Source: Macrostomum hystrix (lineage: Eukaryota; Platyhelminthes; Macrostomidae). Taken from it: a DNA stretch of 64,000 bases. Positions 21,407-33,046 of this stretch are shown piece by piece. The notes under the pieces were generated by a model, which searched no databases, had not been told where the DNA came from, and saw only the letters and a program-made list of their open reading frames with translations. Position numbers and translations under genes: made by a program. The DNA lies in contig CATNEN010000001.1 of the NCBI GenBank assembly GCA_950097015.1, forward strand, positions 8,055,001-8,119,000, written 5' to 3'. Position 1 is the stretch's first letter. Each line of letters opens with the position of its first letter.

Positions 21407-24400
21407 CTAGAAGAACACGGCGTAGCCGTAAACTCTGTCGCCGGAGTCCTCGCCGTCGGAGGAGTCCTCCGGGTAGTCCGACTGCCAGGTGCGACGGCCA
21501 GAGCCAGAGCGCTTGCCGAATCTGCCAACATCAAGGTAAGCGTAGTTGTTTGCATTATAACAAGTTTTGGGAGCGTCACAAATCTTCAAATCACTTGCGC
21601 GACATTTTAGAGAGCGTCACTTTCAGAGAGCGTCACTTTCAGAGAGCGTCACTTTCAGAGAGCGTCACTTTCAGAGAGCGTCACTTTCAGAGAGCGTCAC
21701 TTTCAGAGAGCGTCACTTTCAGACAGCGTCACTTTCAGAGAGCGTCACTTTCAGACAGCGTCACTTTTAGAGAGAGTCACTTTCAGAGAGCGTCACTTTC
21801 AGAGAGCGTCACTTTCAGAGAGCGTCACTTTCAGAGAGCGTCACTTTTAAAGAGCGTCACTTTCAGAGAGCGTCACTTTCAGAGAGGGTCACTTTCAGAG
21901 AGCGTCACTTTCAGAGAGCGTCACTTTCAGAGAGCGTCGCTTTCAGAGAGCGTCACTTTCAGAGAGCGTCACTTTCAGAGAGCGTCACTTTCAGAGAGCG
22001 TCACTTTCAAAAAGCGTCACTTTCAGACAGCGTCACTTTTAGAGAGAGTCACTTTCAGAGAGCGTCACTTTCAGAGAGCGTCACTTTCAGAGAGCGTCAC
22101 TTTCAGAGAGCGTCACTTTCAGAGAGCGTCACTTTCAGAGAGCGTCACTTTCAGACAGCGTCACTTTTATAGAGCGTCACTTTCAGAGAGCGTCACTTTC
22201 AGAGAGGGTCACTTTCAGAGAGCGTCACTTTCAGAGAGCGTCACTTTCAGACAGCGTCACTTTTATAGAGCGTCACTTTCAGAGAGCGTCACTTTCAGAG
22301 AGGGTCACTTTCAGAGAGCGTCACTTTCAGAGAGCGTCACTTTCAGAGAGCGTCGCTTTCAGAGAGCGTCACTTTCAGAGAGCGTCACTTTCAGAGAGCG
22401 TCACTTTCAGAGAGCGTCACTTTCAAAAAGCGTCACTTTCAGACAGCGTCACTTTTAGAGAGAGTCACTTTCAGAGAGCGTCACTTTCAGAGAGCGTCAC
22501 TTTTATAGAGCGTCACTTTCAGAGAGCGTCACTTTCAGAGAGGGTCACTTTCAGAGAGCGTCACTTTCAGAGAGCGTCACTTTCAGAGAGCGTCGCTTTC
22601 AGAGAGCGTCACTTTCAGAGAGCGTCATTTCAGAGAGCGTCACTTTCAGAGAGCGTCACTTTTAGAGAGCGTCACTTTCAGAGAGCGTCACTTTCAGAGA
22701 GCGTCACTTTCAGAGAGCGTCACTTTCAGAGAGCGTCGCTTTCAGAGAGCGTCACTTTTAGAGAGAGTCACTTTCAGAGAGCGTCACTTTCAGAGAGCGT
22801 CACTTTCAGAGAGCGTCACTTTCAGAGAGCGTCACTTTCAGAGAGCGTCGCTTTCAGAGAGCGTCGCTTTCAGAGAGCGTCACTTTCAGAGAGCGTCACT
22901 TTCAGAGAGCGTCACTTTCAGAGAGCGTCACTTTCAGAGAGCGTCACTTTCAGAGAGCGTCGCTTTCAGAGAGCGTCATTTCAGAGAGCGTCACTTTTAT
23001 AGAGCGTCACTTTCAGAGAGCGTCACTTTCAGAGAGCGTCATTTCAGAGAGCGTCACTTTTATAGAGCGTCACTTTCAGAGAGCGTCACTTTCAGAGAGC
23101 GTCACTTTCAGAGAGCGTCACTTTCAGAGAGCGTCACTTTCGTAGAGCGTCACTTCCTTTAAGTGCTACTTTGACTTGAAAGTGGCCGAAGTCTGCCTTT
23201 TTTACAGGCTCAATCTGCACTGTGACATACTGTACAGAAGTCAAGAGCCAAGTCTGGAAAGCAGCCATGTTTCATCAATGAAATGACAAGAAAATATCAA
23301 GGATTGCATTACACTGGCTAACTTGACAGTGACCGATGCCTCTTATGCAAAGCCATGCAGGTAACGGTTCTGAGGGACGCCTTCATGAGATGCATCAGAC
23401 GGCACGATCGGGTATTAGAAATTCTGCTCGATGCCTCGACGACTGTGGCCGCACAGTTATCTGATCCCAATCGTTAATCAAGATTTAAGATAATTCCCTC
23501 CCATAGCTAATGTAGTTATGGCCCCAGCCTCCATACTTTGCTGCACTCTCCACACTGACTGGACTCTGCCGCTGTGACTTTTCTAATTAATCGAGAAGAA
23601 AGTAGTTATCTAAAGTGAGATGAAAGCTAGCTAGAAAAAGTATCGTCCTTTAAAAAACTATCCAATTTTCGTTCCTCTTTTTCCCATGGGATTCCACGGT
23701 AAGTTTCACATCGAGTAGATTTTCAGTTGGGACAAGGCGCTAAATTGACCAACTTGAAATCCTCGAAGCTCAAAATAATTCAGTGGATTTGCGGTCTCTG
23801 GTGAAACATTGGCGACAGTCGACCCGCAGTCTCTAACCCTACAGCTGTTGTCTATACTCCTGGATCGATCAGTGGGTGATATCCAAGCACAGGGAGAATT
23901 GAATCATCAACGCCAGCAAAAATTGTCCCTTATTCTTCTCCTGCCCTCCCTCCGAAAGGCTCCTTTTGGACTCAACGACAGGGCCTGTCATCATGTCTCT
24001 GCTTGGCACCCTTCACCTCCAAGGTAAAATCCTTAACATTTTGTCCGCATCTGATAGAGCCAGATAAATTGCAGACATGCTTTCTTAATAGGCTCAAATC
24101 AATTTAGCCCGATAGCAACAAGACACAGGTGTTTTATTGATAATTGAAGTGGATGGCGGACAGTCCTGTTGATAAGGAGCTGCGAAAAAAATATTGAGTA
24201 AAAAAACAAATGGAGGTCGCAGATGTCACGACATTGGCCACACAATCCCAATGCATCCTGCATGTAGTGTCTGTTTTGGACACTCTCAAAATGTCTATAT
24301 TTCTATAGAAGTCGGAGGCAGTTAATTCCCCATAGAGATAGTATGGAAGCGACTCGGTTTCAGGGGGGCACTTGTCGAATTCGGATGTATAACAACTCGA

Positions 24401-24487
24401 GTCTGTTCGCTTCTGCAAAATTAATGAATGAAGCAACAGCGCACACTTCGTTGGCGAATGGACGGACCGGAAGCCCAGTCCACTTCA

Positions 24488-24529
<42 letters not shown>

Positions 24530-27500
24530 GAGCGGCTATAGAACTGAGGGACCTCTTCAATATGAATGCAAATTAAATTTTCAGGTGATCCTCATCAACA
24601 GGGACCCAGCACCCGGGGGGAATTGTGTCAGGCTATAGCTCCTCCCCTGTCAATCAGATATTATTTGGGCATTATTTATTGCTCAGACCTCGCTAGGGAT
24701 TTATCTAGCCTATATATTTTCTGCTAGCTGACATTTACTTTATTGCCAATAATATTGAAAACTGGGATGAAACACCGACTTTCGCGCTTGTCTGCTTGTT
24801 CAGCAATCATTTCTGCTTGAGTTGTTAATCATCGAGCTTATTGCAACTAGGACAATCTATACACTAGGCATCAAATTACTTTGGTACCCTGATTGCTTGA
24901 TAGCGGAGGCACGTCCCTTAAATAGAGTGGGTCCGGGGTTCGATTCTCAGTCCGTAATAGTTTAAAGATTCTAATTGCTTCAATTAATTATAATTTGAAA
25001 CGAAATAATATTCATAATTTACTTCTAAGAGAAACAAAGTCACTTGCACAGTTGATAACTACTGTTCCTGCCTTTGTTATCCATTTTCTTACCTTAATCA
25101 ATATCTACCTTTTTCTAAACCATCCTTCCTCATTAGCGCGGATTACTATAGGCGTGCAAAAATCCGAATCGCCGTCAAACGAGGATTAACGACGGATTCT
25201 TTAGGCTATCTTTAGCTCAAAAACTAGATGTTCTATTTTTAGAACCAAAAAGCCTTAAAATGAACGACTTGAGACAAGGGGCGCAAAAACAGGCTGACGA
25301 CAGCAGAAAAATAGATCGACGGGTTGGGCAAACACTTGAGCTGAGCTGCCAGATAAATATTTTCGAGGCGAAATCATAATTGCGACTAAAAATGTTCCTT
25401 ATGTTTGCTCTCTCCCAACTGAAATATCCACTTTAAACTAATTTATATTTTCCAATTGCTTATGTGGGTATCCTTTATAGTTTTTTAGTTTCATATGTTT
25501 TGTTTTAATTATCTCCTGTCACGTGACTTGAACTCGCGTCGTTTTAAATTCGAAACAGTTAAAATTTTATACGCATGTCGGGGGCGAGTGGTAGAGTGGT
25601 CTAACGTGTTTGCCTCTCGCACCAAGGTCCCTGAGCTCGATTCCGCGGCGAGGCCACATTCATTTGGGGTGCAGCCCCGGAGAGAAGGCTTGGTAGCTTG
25701 TCTTGCAATTTTCGACATTTGAGGAACAACTTTCAAGGTACAGTGAGAGTGTACTCTGCCTGACGATGATAAAGTGAGTGTGTGCTCAGGAGTCAGCGAA
25801 ATGAGCAGAATTGCCTCCTCGCTGACTGCGGGTCTAGTGTTGCCAAATGTGTCATTGCCAGCAGCCCTCCTGCGATTATTGTTATTATCATCATGCACAT
25901 GTCAAGTGACCTGAAAGTGTCATTGTCTTATCTCTTATCTTATTCAGTTTTTTATTAATTCTAGGGTGCAATTACAGCATTGATTTTTATTAACCGAAAG
26001 AATAAAAAGAAAATACAATAATTGTAATAGCAAATGAATTGCGGTAATACAAATGGCGTACAGTACTCCCAGTACCTATAGGCTGACCCAATGCTGTATA
26101 TTAGCACTAAAAAATCCCAGTTTGAGATGGGAGATGTCGCGGTTGTTACCCTCTGTCTGTCAGGTCACGAAATGCAATTTCCGGGACGCGACCATCGGGT
26201 TAGGAGGCTAAGGGGGAGGGCCAGGAGCTGCCTGACATCCTTGGCATGAAAGCGAATAATTGGAAAACAGTGGCCAGGTACACAGAAATCATAAATGCAC
26301 AAAATTAGAGACAATATCGCTAATGCTTGTCCATTGATTTTCCAGTTTTAACAAACTTTCCGGTTGACATTTTCCGAATTTTTTACTTTTATTTTAAAAT
26401 GGAATGTCAACATAAATTCATGACTAATTAATAACTGATGTGCAGTCGCTAGGACAGCCGCAGCTACGTCTTTTCAGTACATGGACTGTTGGGACGACAC
26501 ACCTACCCTCAACTACTTCCAGTTAATCCTGATACCCATTTAACAGCTTGATGAAATAAAGCAATTCAGAGTTAAGTGTCTAGCTAAAAGACACAAATTG
26601 TTACCCTGTCAAGTCAGGAATCGAACCCCCGACCTTCAAGTCACGAGTCTGACGCACTAACCACTAGGTTAGACACTGGCCTATGTAAAAATCCATACAT
26701 CGGCTGCGTACACCTGTCCAGTCCATGGACTGGAGTGGATGGAGTTAAACCTACTCTAATTTCTGCCCTCAGCAAGTTAACAATTTCTAATAAACGTGAG
26801 TCAGTTTTATATGGATAGACTCAATACAGCCTGCATCCCATCCTAGAGACTTACGAGTACACTCGAAGGCCTCCCATTAAATCAGAAAAGTTGCATAGCC
26901 ATATGTGGCTACTCTCGGACTCTATTTAACTCTGTCCTAAAAATCTTCTTTTGAATTGAAAAATGATTACCGCGCACAAAAAGGTCATTGGAAAATTCGC
27001 GTCATAAAACTGCGACTTCCTTTCACTCTTTGTGCTGCCTCTTTGAGCAGCTTTCAGAAAGATGTGAACTAGCTAGCTAGAAAAGTTTGTCTGCGAAATT
27101 AGTTCTGAAGTTAGTTCAGGAAAAAAACTAATTTTTATTGAAGCAGAAGTCTTGGACGATTCAGGTCATCCTTCGAAGTTTAGTTGAGACATATTAGACA
27201 TTCGAGTGACAGACTAGATTCCAGAGTGACAGATTCGATTGCAGAGTGACAGATAATCATGAAATCTGAGTGACAGATTAGACGTCGGAATTACAGATTA
27301 GATGTCGCAGTGAAAGATTAGACATTAGAGTGATAGATTACACATAAGAGTGATAGATTAGACGTCGGAGTGGCAGATAGATGTCGGAGTGACAGATTAG
27401 ACGTCAGAGTGACAGATTAGACGTCAGAGTGATAGATTAGACGTCAGAGTGATAGATTAGACGTCAGAGTGACAGATTAGACGTCAGAGTGATAGATTAG

Positions 27501-27964
27501 ACGTCGGAGTGTCAGATTAGACAGACATCCGAGTGGCAGATTAGACGTCAGAGTGATAGATTAGACGTCGGACAGTTATGACGCACAATTGCGCTGATGC
27601 GAAACCTTTAAAATCGCAGCCCGCAGCCCGCAGCGTACCTGGGCCTTCCAACCAGGGCGTAGTACAGCTGCAGCCTCTCCAGATAGTCCTTGAGCTCCTC
27701 GGGGGTTCGAAATTTGCTGGGATCTGGCGGCCCCATGCCGTCGGCGAAGCTTAAATCGGCTGGCTCAGCGGCGCCCAAGCCGGTGGAGCTCGCGGCTCCC
27801 GGGCCGAAGCCGCTGGCGCCGAATCCGGCCGCGTAGTTCAACAGGTCGGCCGAGATGGGACCGTCGTTGGTGGCCGGTGGCACGGCGGCGGCGCTGACGA
27901 TGGCGGCCGCTGCTACGGCGAAAGTGACAAAGACTAGCAGCATTGCTTGGCTAGGCGAGAGCAT
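21407..27964 (-). CDS. NPF: Neuropeptide F (NPY-family) precursor
   Basis: Two exons, 27964-27639 and 21521-21407, encode 146 aa. NPF peptides are amidated neuropeptides acting on NPY-type receptors in feeding and reproduction. Residues 1 to about 26 are a signal peptide (MLSPSQAMLLVFVTFAV, then Ala-rich). A Gly/Ala-rich linker follows, then the NPF core from about 81: DPSKFRTPEELKDYLERL, QLYYALVGRPRF, and an amidation/cleavage site GKR at 111-113, then an acidic C-terminal flank. The phase-2 intron splits the Arg codon just before the final Phe, the position known for NPY/NPF genes. Donor is AG|GTACGC, acceptor TTGGCAG|A. The 6117-bp intron holds two minisatellites, two SINEs and a (CAG)13 run. 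ATG 27964 was chosen for the signal peptide behind it. Confidence 0.93.
21604..23158. repeat. 16-bp minisatellite in the NPF intron (about 97 copies)
   Basis: Unit agagagcgtcactttc. Variants agacagcgtcacttttag, agagggtcac and cgtcgctttc recur in blocks, so higher-order copies exist (for example the run near 22240-22310 repeats one near 22150-22220). The array begins about 85 bp from the 3' exon of NPF. A single degenerate unit (gggagcgtcacaaatc) lies at about 21570 in the flank. Long open frames through it are an artefact of the repeat. Confidence 0.95.
23159..24485. other. NPF intron, unique sequence
   Basis: Non-coding intron sequence between the 16-bp array and the CTG run. A short stretch near 23796-23830 (attggcgacagtcgacccgcagt) resembles the family-1 SINE read in reverse, perhaps a fragment. 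Confidence 0.35.
24490..24528. repeat. (CTG)13 microsatellite, (CAG)13 on the NPF sense strand
   Basis: Thirteen uninterrupted CTG triplets on the plus strand, inside the NPF intron. Confidence 0.95.
24895..24960 (+). repeat. tRNA-like B-box fragment
   Basis: tagcggaggcacg ... gtgggtccggggttcgattctc contains a good Pol III B-box (ggttcgattc). No cloverleaf can be completed; probably the head of a SINE from a different family. Confidence 0.4.
25575..25895 (+). mobile_element. tRNA-derived SINE, family 1, most complete copy
   Basis: Begins gggcgagtggtagagtgg (A-box-like), then gtttgcctctcgcaccaagg and gagctcgattccgcgg (B-box), then the family body with gagaaggcttggtagcttg, actctgcctgacg, gctcaggagtcagcg and the end ctcctgcgattattgttatt. 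It lies in the NPF intron, antisense to the gene. Confidence 0.8.
26430..26690 (-). mobile_element. tRNA-derived SINE, second family
   Basis: On the minus strand the head reads gtctaacctagtggttag (A-box) and tcgggggttcgattcctga (B-box), followed by gacacttaactctgaattgc and gctgttaaatgggtatc. This body resembles the segment downstream of the tRNA head in many invertebrate SINEs. The T-arm pairs but the acceptor and anticodon stems do not, so it is not a tRNA gene. In the NPF intron. Confidence 0.6.
27191..27571. repeat. 20-bp minisatellite near the NPF 5' exon
   Basis: Unit gacgtcagagtgacagatta, about 18 copies. Units are degenerate on the left and become regular to the right, ending about 68 bp from the NPF donor site. 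Second array of the same intron. Confidence 0.9.
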
Positions 27965-28046
27965 GGCAATTCGATGCGATATTTCAAATTTGATTTTCTT
28001 CTGACTGATCAGTGAAGGAGGGAGGGCAGGTGGCAACCGCTGTCGA

Positions 28047-28054
28047 TTTTATAA
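28047..28054 (-). promoter_or_regulatory. Candidate TATA box of NPF
   Basis: Minus strand TATAAAAT in the context gggcattataaaatcgac, about 83-90 bp upstream of the NPF ATG at 27964. A start site about 30 bp downstream would leave a short 5' UTR. Upstream sequence on the sense strand is pyrimidine-rich (ctctctcc type). Confidence 0.5.
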
Positions 28055-28438
28055 TGCCCAGACCGAGAGAGGATGGGAGAAAGGAGGACAGAGGGAGAGA
28101 GAGACAGCGAGGGAGGGAATAAAAAGTTGCCTTATTTGGTCTCTAAGCCGAATTCGTGTGTGGGTTGGACGACGTGACTTTGCGGCGCAGCTCGAGACAA
28201 CTTATTGACAATTATTTTTTTTCCTTTCGCTAATCCCGTTTACAGATGGCCAATTCTGAGCTAGGATTGGCCAGCCAATGAGGGGAGAGGCAAACGCTGG
28301 GGGTAGGCGGCAGACTGAGAAAGAAAGAACTCGTTGACACTCTTGGCACTGTGACGCTGGAAGAGCACGGTAGATGAAGCTAGCGGAGATTGAGACATGA
28401 ATTAGAGGACGTTGGGGTTTCAATGAGAGATCATTGTT

Positions 28439-29773
28439 GAGAGGGAGAGATCAGGGGTGAGAGTGATCAGGGATGAGAGGGATTAGGGTAAGAGGGATTA
28501 GGGTGAGAGGGATTAGGGATGAGAGGGATCAGGGATGAGAGGGATCAGGGATGAGAGGGATCAGGGATGAGAGGGATTAGGGATGAGAGGGATTAGGGAT
28601 GAGAGGGATCAGGGGTGAGAGGGACCAGGGATGGGAGGGACCAGGGATGAGAGGGATTAGGGATGAGAGGGATCAGGGATGAGAGGGATCAGGGATGAGA
28701 GGGATTAGGGATGAGATGGATTAGGGATGAGAGGGATTAGGGTAAGAGGGATCAGGGATGAGAGGGATCAGGGATGAGAGGGATCAGGGTAAGAGGGACC
28801 AGGGATGAGAGGGACCAGGGATGAGAGGGATCAGGGATGAGAGGGATCAGGGATGAGAGGGATCAGGGATGAGAGGGACCAGGGATGAGAGGGATCAGGG
28901 ATGAGAGGGATCAGGGATGAGAGGGACCAGGGATGAGATGGATTAGGGATGAGATGGATTAGGGATGAGAGGGATCAGGGATGAGAGGGATCAGGGATGA
29001 GAGGGATTAGGGTAAGAGGGATTAGGGTGAGAGGGATTAGGGTGAGAGGGATTAGGGTGAGAGGGATTAGGGTGAGAGGGATTAGGAGTGAGAGGGATTA
29101 GGGATGAGAGGGATTAGGGTAAGAGGGATCTGGGATGAGAGGGATCAGGGTAAGAGGGACCAGGGATGAGAGGGACCAGGGATGAGAGGGATCAGGGATG
29201 AGGGGGATCAGGGATGAGAGGGATCAGGGATGAGAGGGACCAGGGATGAGAGGGATCAGGGATGAGAGGGATCAGGGATGAGAGGGACCAGGGATGAGAT
29301 GGATTAGGGATGAGATGGATTATGGATGAGAGGGATCAGGGATGAGAGGGATCAGGGATGAGAGGGATTAGGGTAAGAGGGATTAGGGTGAGAGGGATTA
29401 GGGTGAGAGGGATTAGGAGTGAGAGGGATTAGGGATGAGAGGGATTAGGGTAAGAGGGATCTGGGATGAGAGGGATCAGGCATGAGAGGGATCAGGGATG
29501 AGAGGGATCAGGGATGAGAGGGATCAGGGATGAGAGGGATCAGGGATAAGAGGGATCAGAGTGAAAGGAATTAGGGTGATAGGGATTAGGGTAAGAGGGA
29601 TCTGGGATGAGAGGGATCAGGCATGAGAGGGATCAGGGATGAGAGGGATCAGGGTGAGAGGGATCAGGGTGAGAGTGATCAGGGATGAGAGGGATCAGGG
29701 ATGAGAGGGATCAGGGATGAGAGGTATCAGGGATGAGAGGGATCAGGGATGAGAGGGGTCAGGGTGAGAGGGA
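28439..29773. repeat. 15-17-bp G-rich minisatellite upstream of NPF
   Basis: Units gatgagagggatcaggg and variants (taagagggattaggg, gtgagagggattagg), about 80 copies. A block near 28740-29100 is repeated near 29110-29440 with the same order of variants. Intergenic, starting about 475 bp upstream of the NPF start codon. Confidence 0.95.
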
Positions 29774-30333
29774 GATTAAAAATGTCCACGTGAACTACGT
29801 CCACGTTCTTTGAAGAAAAAACTCTTAAAATGGAATACTACAAGCGCTGGTAATGATTTGTACCGGTCAAAACACCGTAGAACAATCTAAATACATATAT
29901 TTAGGCTAAGAAGACCCAGCGGTGCTCTGCGGATCGAACTGAAATACGTTCCAAGAGTTATTTTTGGATTTCTAAAAACCAGACTCAAAAAATGAAAATT
30001 CGTGATAATGTTTTGGAAGGATTAGAAAAATATATGTCGGAATGGGAAGACACACACAGTTTTCAAACACGCCTCTCTGTAATATATTCGAACTATGGTT
30101 AGTGAGGCGTTCGAGTACAGGAAGCTTGCGAGGCTGCGTTTGAAGTCGAGGCAACTCGAAGGATTGCTGAACTACGGCGCTCAGCGAAGCTTAACATCTA
30201 CGGAAGTGAAGCGAACAACAAGGAGGCTGGGGTTAAGTTAAAAAATGTACTAATCATGTGTGTTAATCCCGACCAGGCAATAAACTGGTCTACTGAAGAT
30301 TAGGAACCTTTCTTTTATTCAGAGACACTTCAA
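29774..30333. other. Intergenic spacer, nothing recognised
   Basis: Unique AT-rich sequence between two arrays; no gene seen. Confidence 0.4.
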
Positions 30334-30660
30334 GTTAGATAGTGTGTTAGACAGAGCTGTTACATAGAGCTGTTAGATAGAGCTGTTAGATAGAGCTGTT
30401 AGATAGAGCTGTTACATAGAGCTGTTAGATAGAGCTGTTAGATAGAGCTGTTACATAGAGCTGTTAGATAGAGCTGTTAGATAGAGCTGTTACATAGAGC
30501 TGTTAGATAGAGCTGTTAGATAGAGCTGTTAGATAGAGCTGTTATACAGAGCTGTTAGATAGAGCTGTTAGATAGAGCTGTTAGATAGAGCTGTTAGATA
30601 GAGCTGTTAGATAGAGCTGTTAGATAGAGCTGTTAGATAGAGCTGTTAGATAGAGCTGTC
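30334..30660. repeat. 13-bp minisatellite
   Basis: Unit ttagatagagctg, about 25 copies; ttacatagagctg variants recur every third unit in the left half. Confidence 0.95.
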
Positions 30661-31180
30661 ATAACAATAGTTGCCCCAAAGGAATAGTTGTCACCTATTT
30701 CTTTCCTGATTCACATCAAGTTATTAAAGAATTGGTGAAGAGGATGCGAGTCAAACATCTCCCCATTTTTTCCTTGTTCGTCCAATTAGCCGAGTCTGGC
30801 ACGCACGAAGATCTGGCTCCTCGCAGCCTGATTAGTTTTCAATGATTGAAGCAATTTTCTGAATTTGACATCTGGGGGATTTCGGGCCGGCGGAACAGGT
30901 GAGTCTCAGATGCATGGGATTTAATTAAGATTACGAAATCTAGGCTCTCATTATACGTTTCATTTCCCCTCAGAATAGTAATCGACAAAAATAGCTCGTA
31001 TATTGCCGTTTACGATTGGGATAATTTAGTAGACTGGCAAGACTGCAAGATAAGGGTGGGTTAGGTCTGTACAGAAAGACACGATCCTAATCATTGCTAC
31101 CAAAGTCACTTTGCCGATTCCAAAAAAGATAAAATATTAAATTAAGCAGGTGATAGCAGGTCAAATTCTAAATCGCAGAT
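30661..31180. other. Intergenic spacer, nothing recognised
   Basis: Unique sequence without gene-like features. Confidence 0.4.
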
Positions 31181-31345
31181 AATAAAAGCGAGGTGTCAGG
31201 CAACCCAAATGAGGTGTCAGATAACACAATCGAGGTGTCTGATAACACAATCGAGGTGTCAGATAACACAATCGAGGTGTCAGACAACACAATCGAGGTG
31301 TCAGACAACACAATCGAGGTGTCAGACAAAACAGTCGAGGTGTCA
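31181..31345. repeat. 21-bp minisatellite, 8 copies
   Basis: Unit cgaggtgtcagataacacaa(t), degenerate in the first copy and ending with one truncated copy. A small, probably young array. Confidence 0.9.
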
Positions 31346-33046
31346 CGAGAAAACACACCAGCAGGATAGGACAAAATCAGTAAGGTATTAGCGAATGAAA
31401 GAAGAAATGTTTGCGCTTTTCATCAAATATTTATATCAGCAAGTTAGTTTTTAGCTCATCCCAAAAGGCTTAGGCAGAAAAGCCGCTGTCTTCTAGGGTG
31501 AAATATGGCTAAATCCTCACTAATCTATACCGATTTCATTAATTCTATTTGCGATTAGCAGTTTTCTTATTTCCAAGCCCATGAAAACAGAAAAATGAAA
31601 ACTTAATAATCTCATTGGCTTTGGCTATATATTATGTTTCTATAACAACGGCATGGGTGGATTGATGAAAGTTCTCAGCGATTAACTGCTAGGCAATAAA
31701 AGAACGTGATTGACACAAAGATGAAGCCATTTTTAATCAACTCCCAGCTAGGTTGCCCAATTCAGCAGATCATTGTGGGTGGCTTTAAAAAGAGTTTTTT
31801 GATGATGAACAAAAAACTGCGACAGTGGACTGCAAGATTAATAAATCTATCACGCCTAGCAGATTGATTTTTTAGCTAGATTGATCCACAACTTTGTGGC
31901 GTGCACAATAGGATATGAAATCCCTACCATTTTAAAAATAATATTTTAATCTTAGTTTTCTGAGGTCTGTGCTAGGTGAAACATACTATCATAAATGAGA
32001 GACTCGTAATTTCATAAAGCTTTGTCATTAAAAAGAATAAAATACGACGAGCCATATCTCAGTCAGTTTCAAAATCGTGACTTAAACGAAAATTATAGTT
32101 TTGTTCTGAACTAGGACCATACTTTGGGAATAACTAGTCTTTGTCAGCTGTCACGACGTCACGTGATTTCAATGGCGGACTGTACATTCTCAAACTTGTG
32201 TACTTGTCAATTTCTATTTTTAGATACAGCCTGTGTATGATGCTATTTTTAGCAACAGGATCGCAAACCCCTTAGTAATAGGCGTTATAATCTGACTTCA
32301 AATCTGACGTCAGTTTCTATTTTTAGATACCATGGACGATTGATTTTTCCCAAGACTGTTTATGAACGTAAATAAGCCCATATTAATGCTTCACGCATTA
32401 ATGTGACTTCTTTTATTTTTAGAAACATATTTGAAATGTCAAATACACACATTAAAACATAAGAACAACTAGTCAGTATAATTTTCGATTGCTGTATTAT
32501 CACACAGTAGAACAATTCCTGTGCATTTTCAATAGGTAAGTATCTTTGTTTATTAATAATCATCATCTCTCGCATATCGTTAGTCTCACAAACAATGCAA
32601 ATAAACTAACAAAATATTAACAAAACAAACTGCGACATGAATTTAGGTAATGTGCAATCATTTTTTAAAAAGAAATTCTAAATCTCTACACAGCTACAAG
32701 CCAACTAAAACAAAATAAAAATAACCACAAAGACGTTACCTGCAACTTTTCATCACTTAACAAAATTAGGTTTTCACATACAAACAAGTACAAACTAAAT
32801 ATACAGTAGAATGAACATCATAAAGACAAAATCATTGGTAAAAACACCACATTAAGAGAGAACTTCACATAATAAAAATATAGTTAGATTTTAAATTTTC
32901 CGCCAAATTTATTGTTCTAGCTCAAAATTAAACTAGAAATAACAAAAACAGAACAATTTGTTTCGCAAACACCTCCATAGAGGTGACATATAATTCATAT
33001 TTTATTGCTGAGAAATAGCTAGGAGTAAGGGAGGGCAAGTTTAAAA
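31346..33046. other. Intergenic spacer, nothing recognised
   Basis: AT-rich. The phrase tttctatttttagatac occurs twice (about 32210 and 32312) with partial copies nearby. No gene seen. Confidence 0.4.

Noticed and set aside
21550-22458. 302-codon open frame of RHFQRASLSESVTF-type repeats
   Set aside because: By-product of the 16-bp array in the NPF intron, antisense to the gene.
23809-24027. A 72-codon frame in the NPF intron
   Set aside because: No recognisable domain; it lies inside a well-supported intron and partly overlaps a possible SINE fragment.
26611-26690. A tRNA gene on the minus strand
   Set aside because: The T-arm pairs, but acceptor and anticodon stems do not; the following body shows it is a SINE head.
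28439-29773. Telomere-like TTAGGG in the G-rich array
   Set aside because: The hexamer occurs only as part of a 15-17-bp unit separated by gagaggga; it is not a run of telomere repeats.
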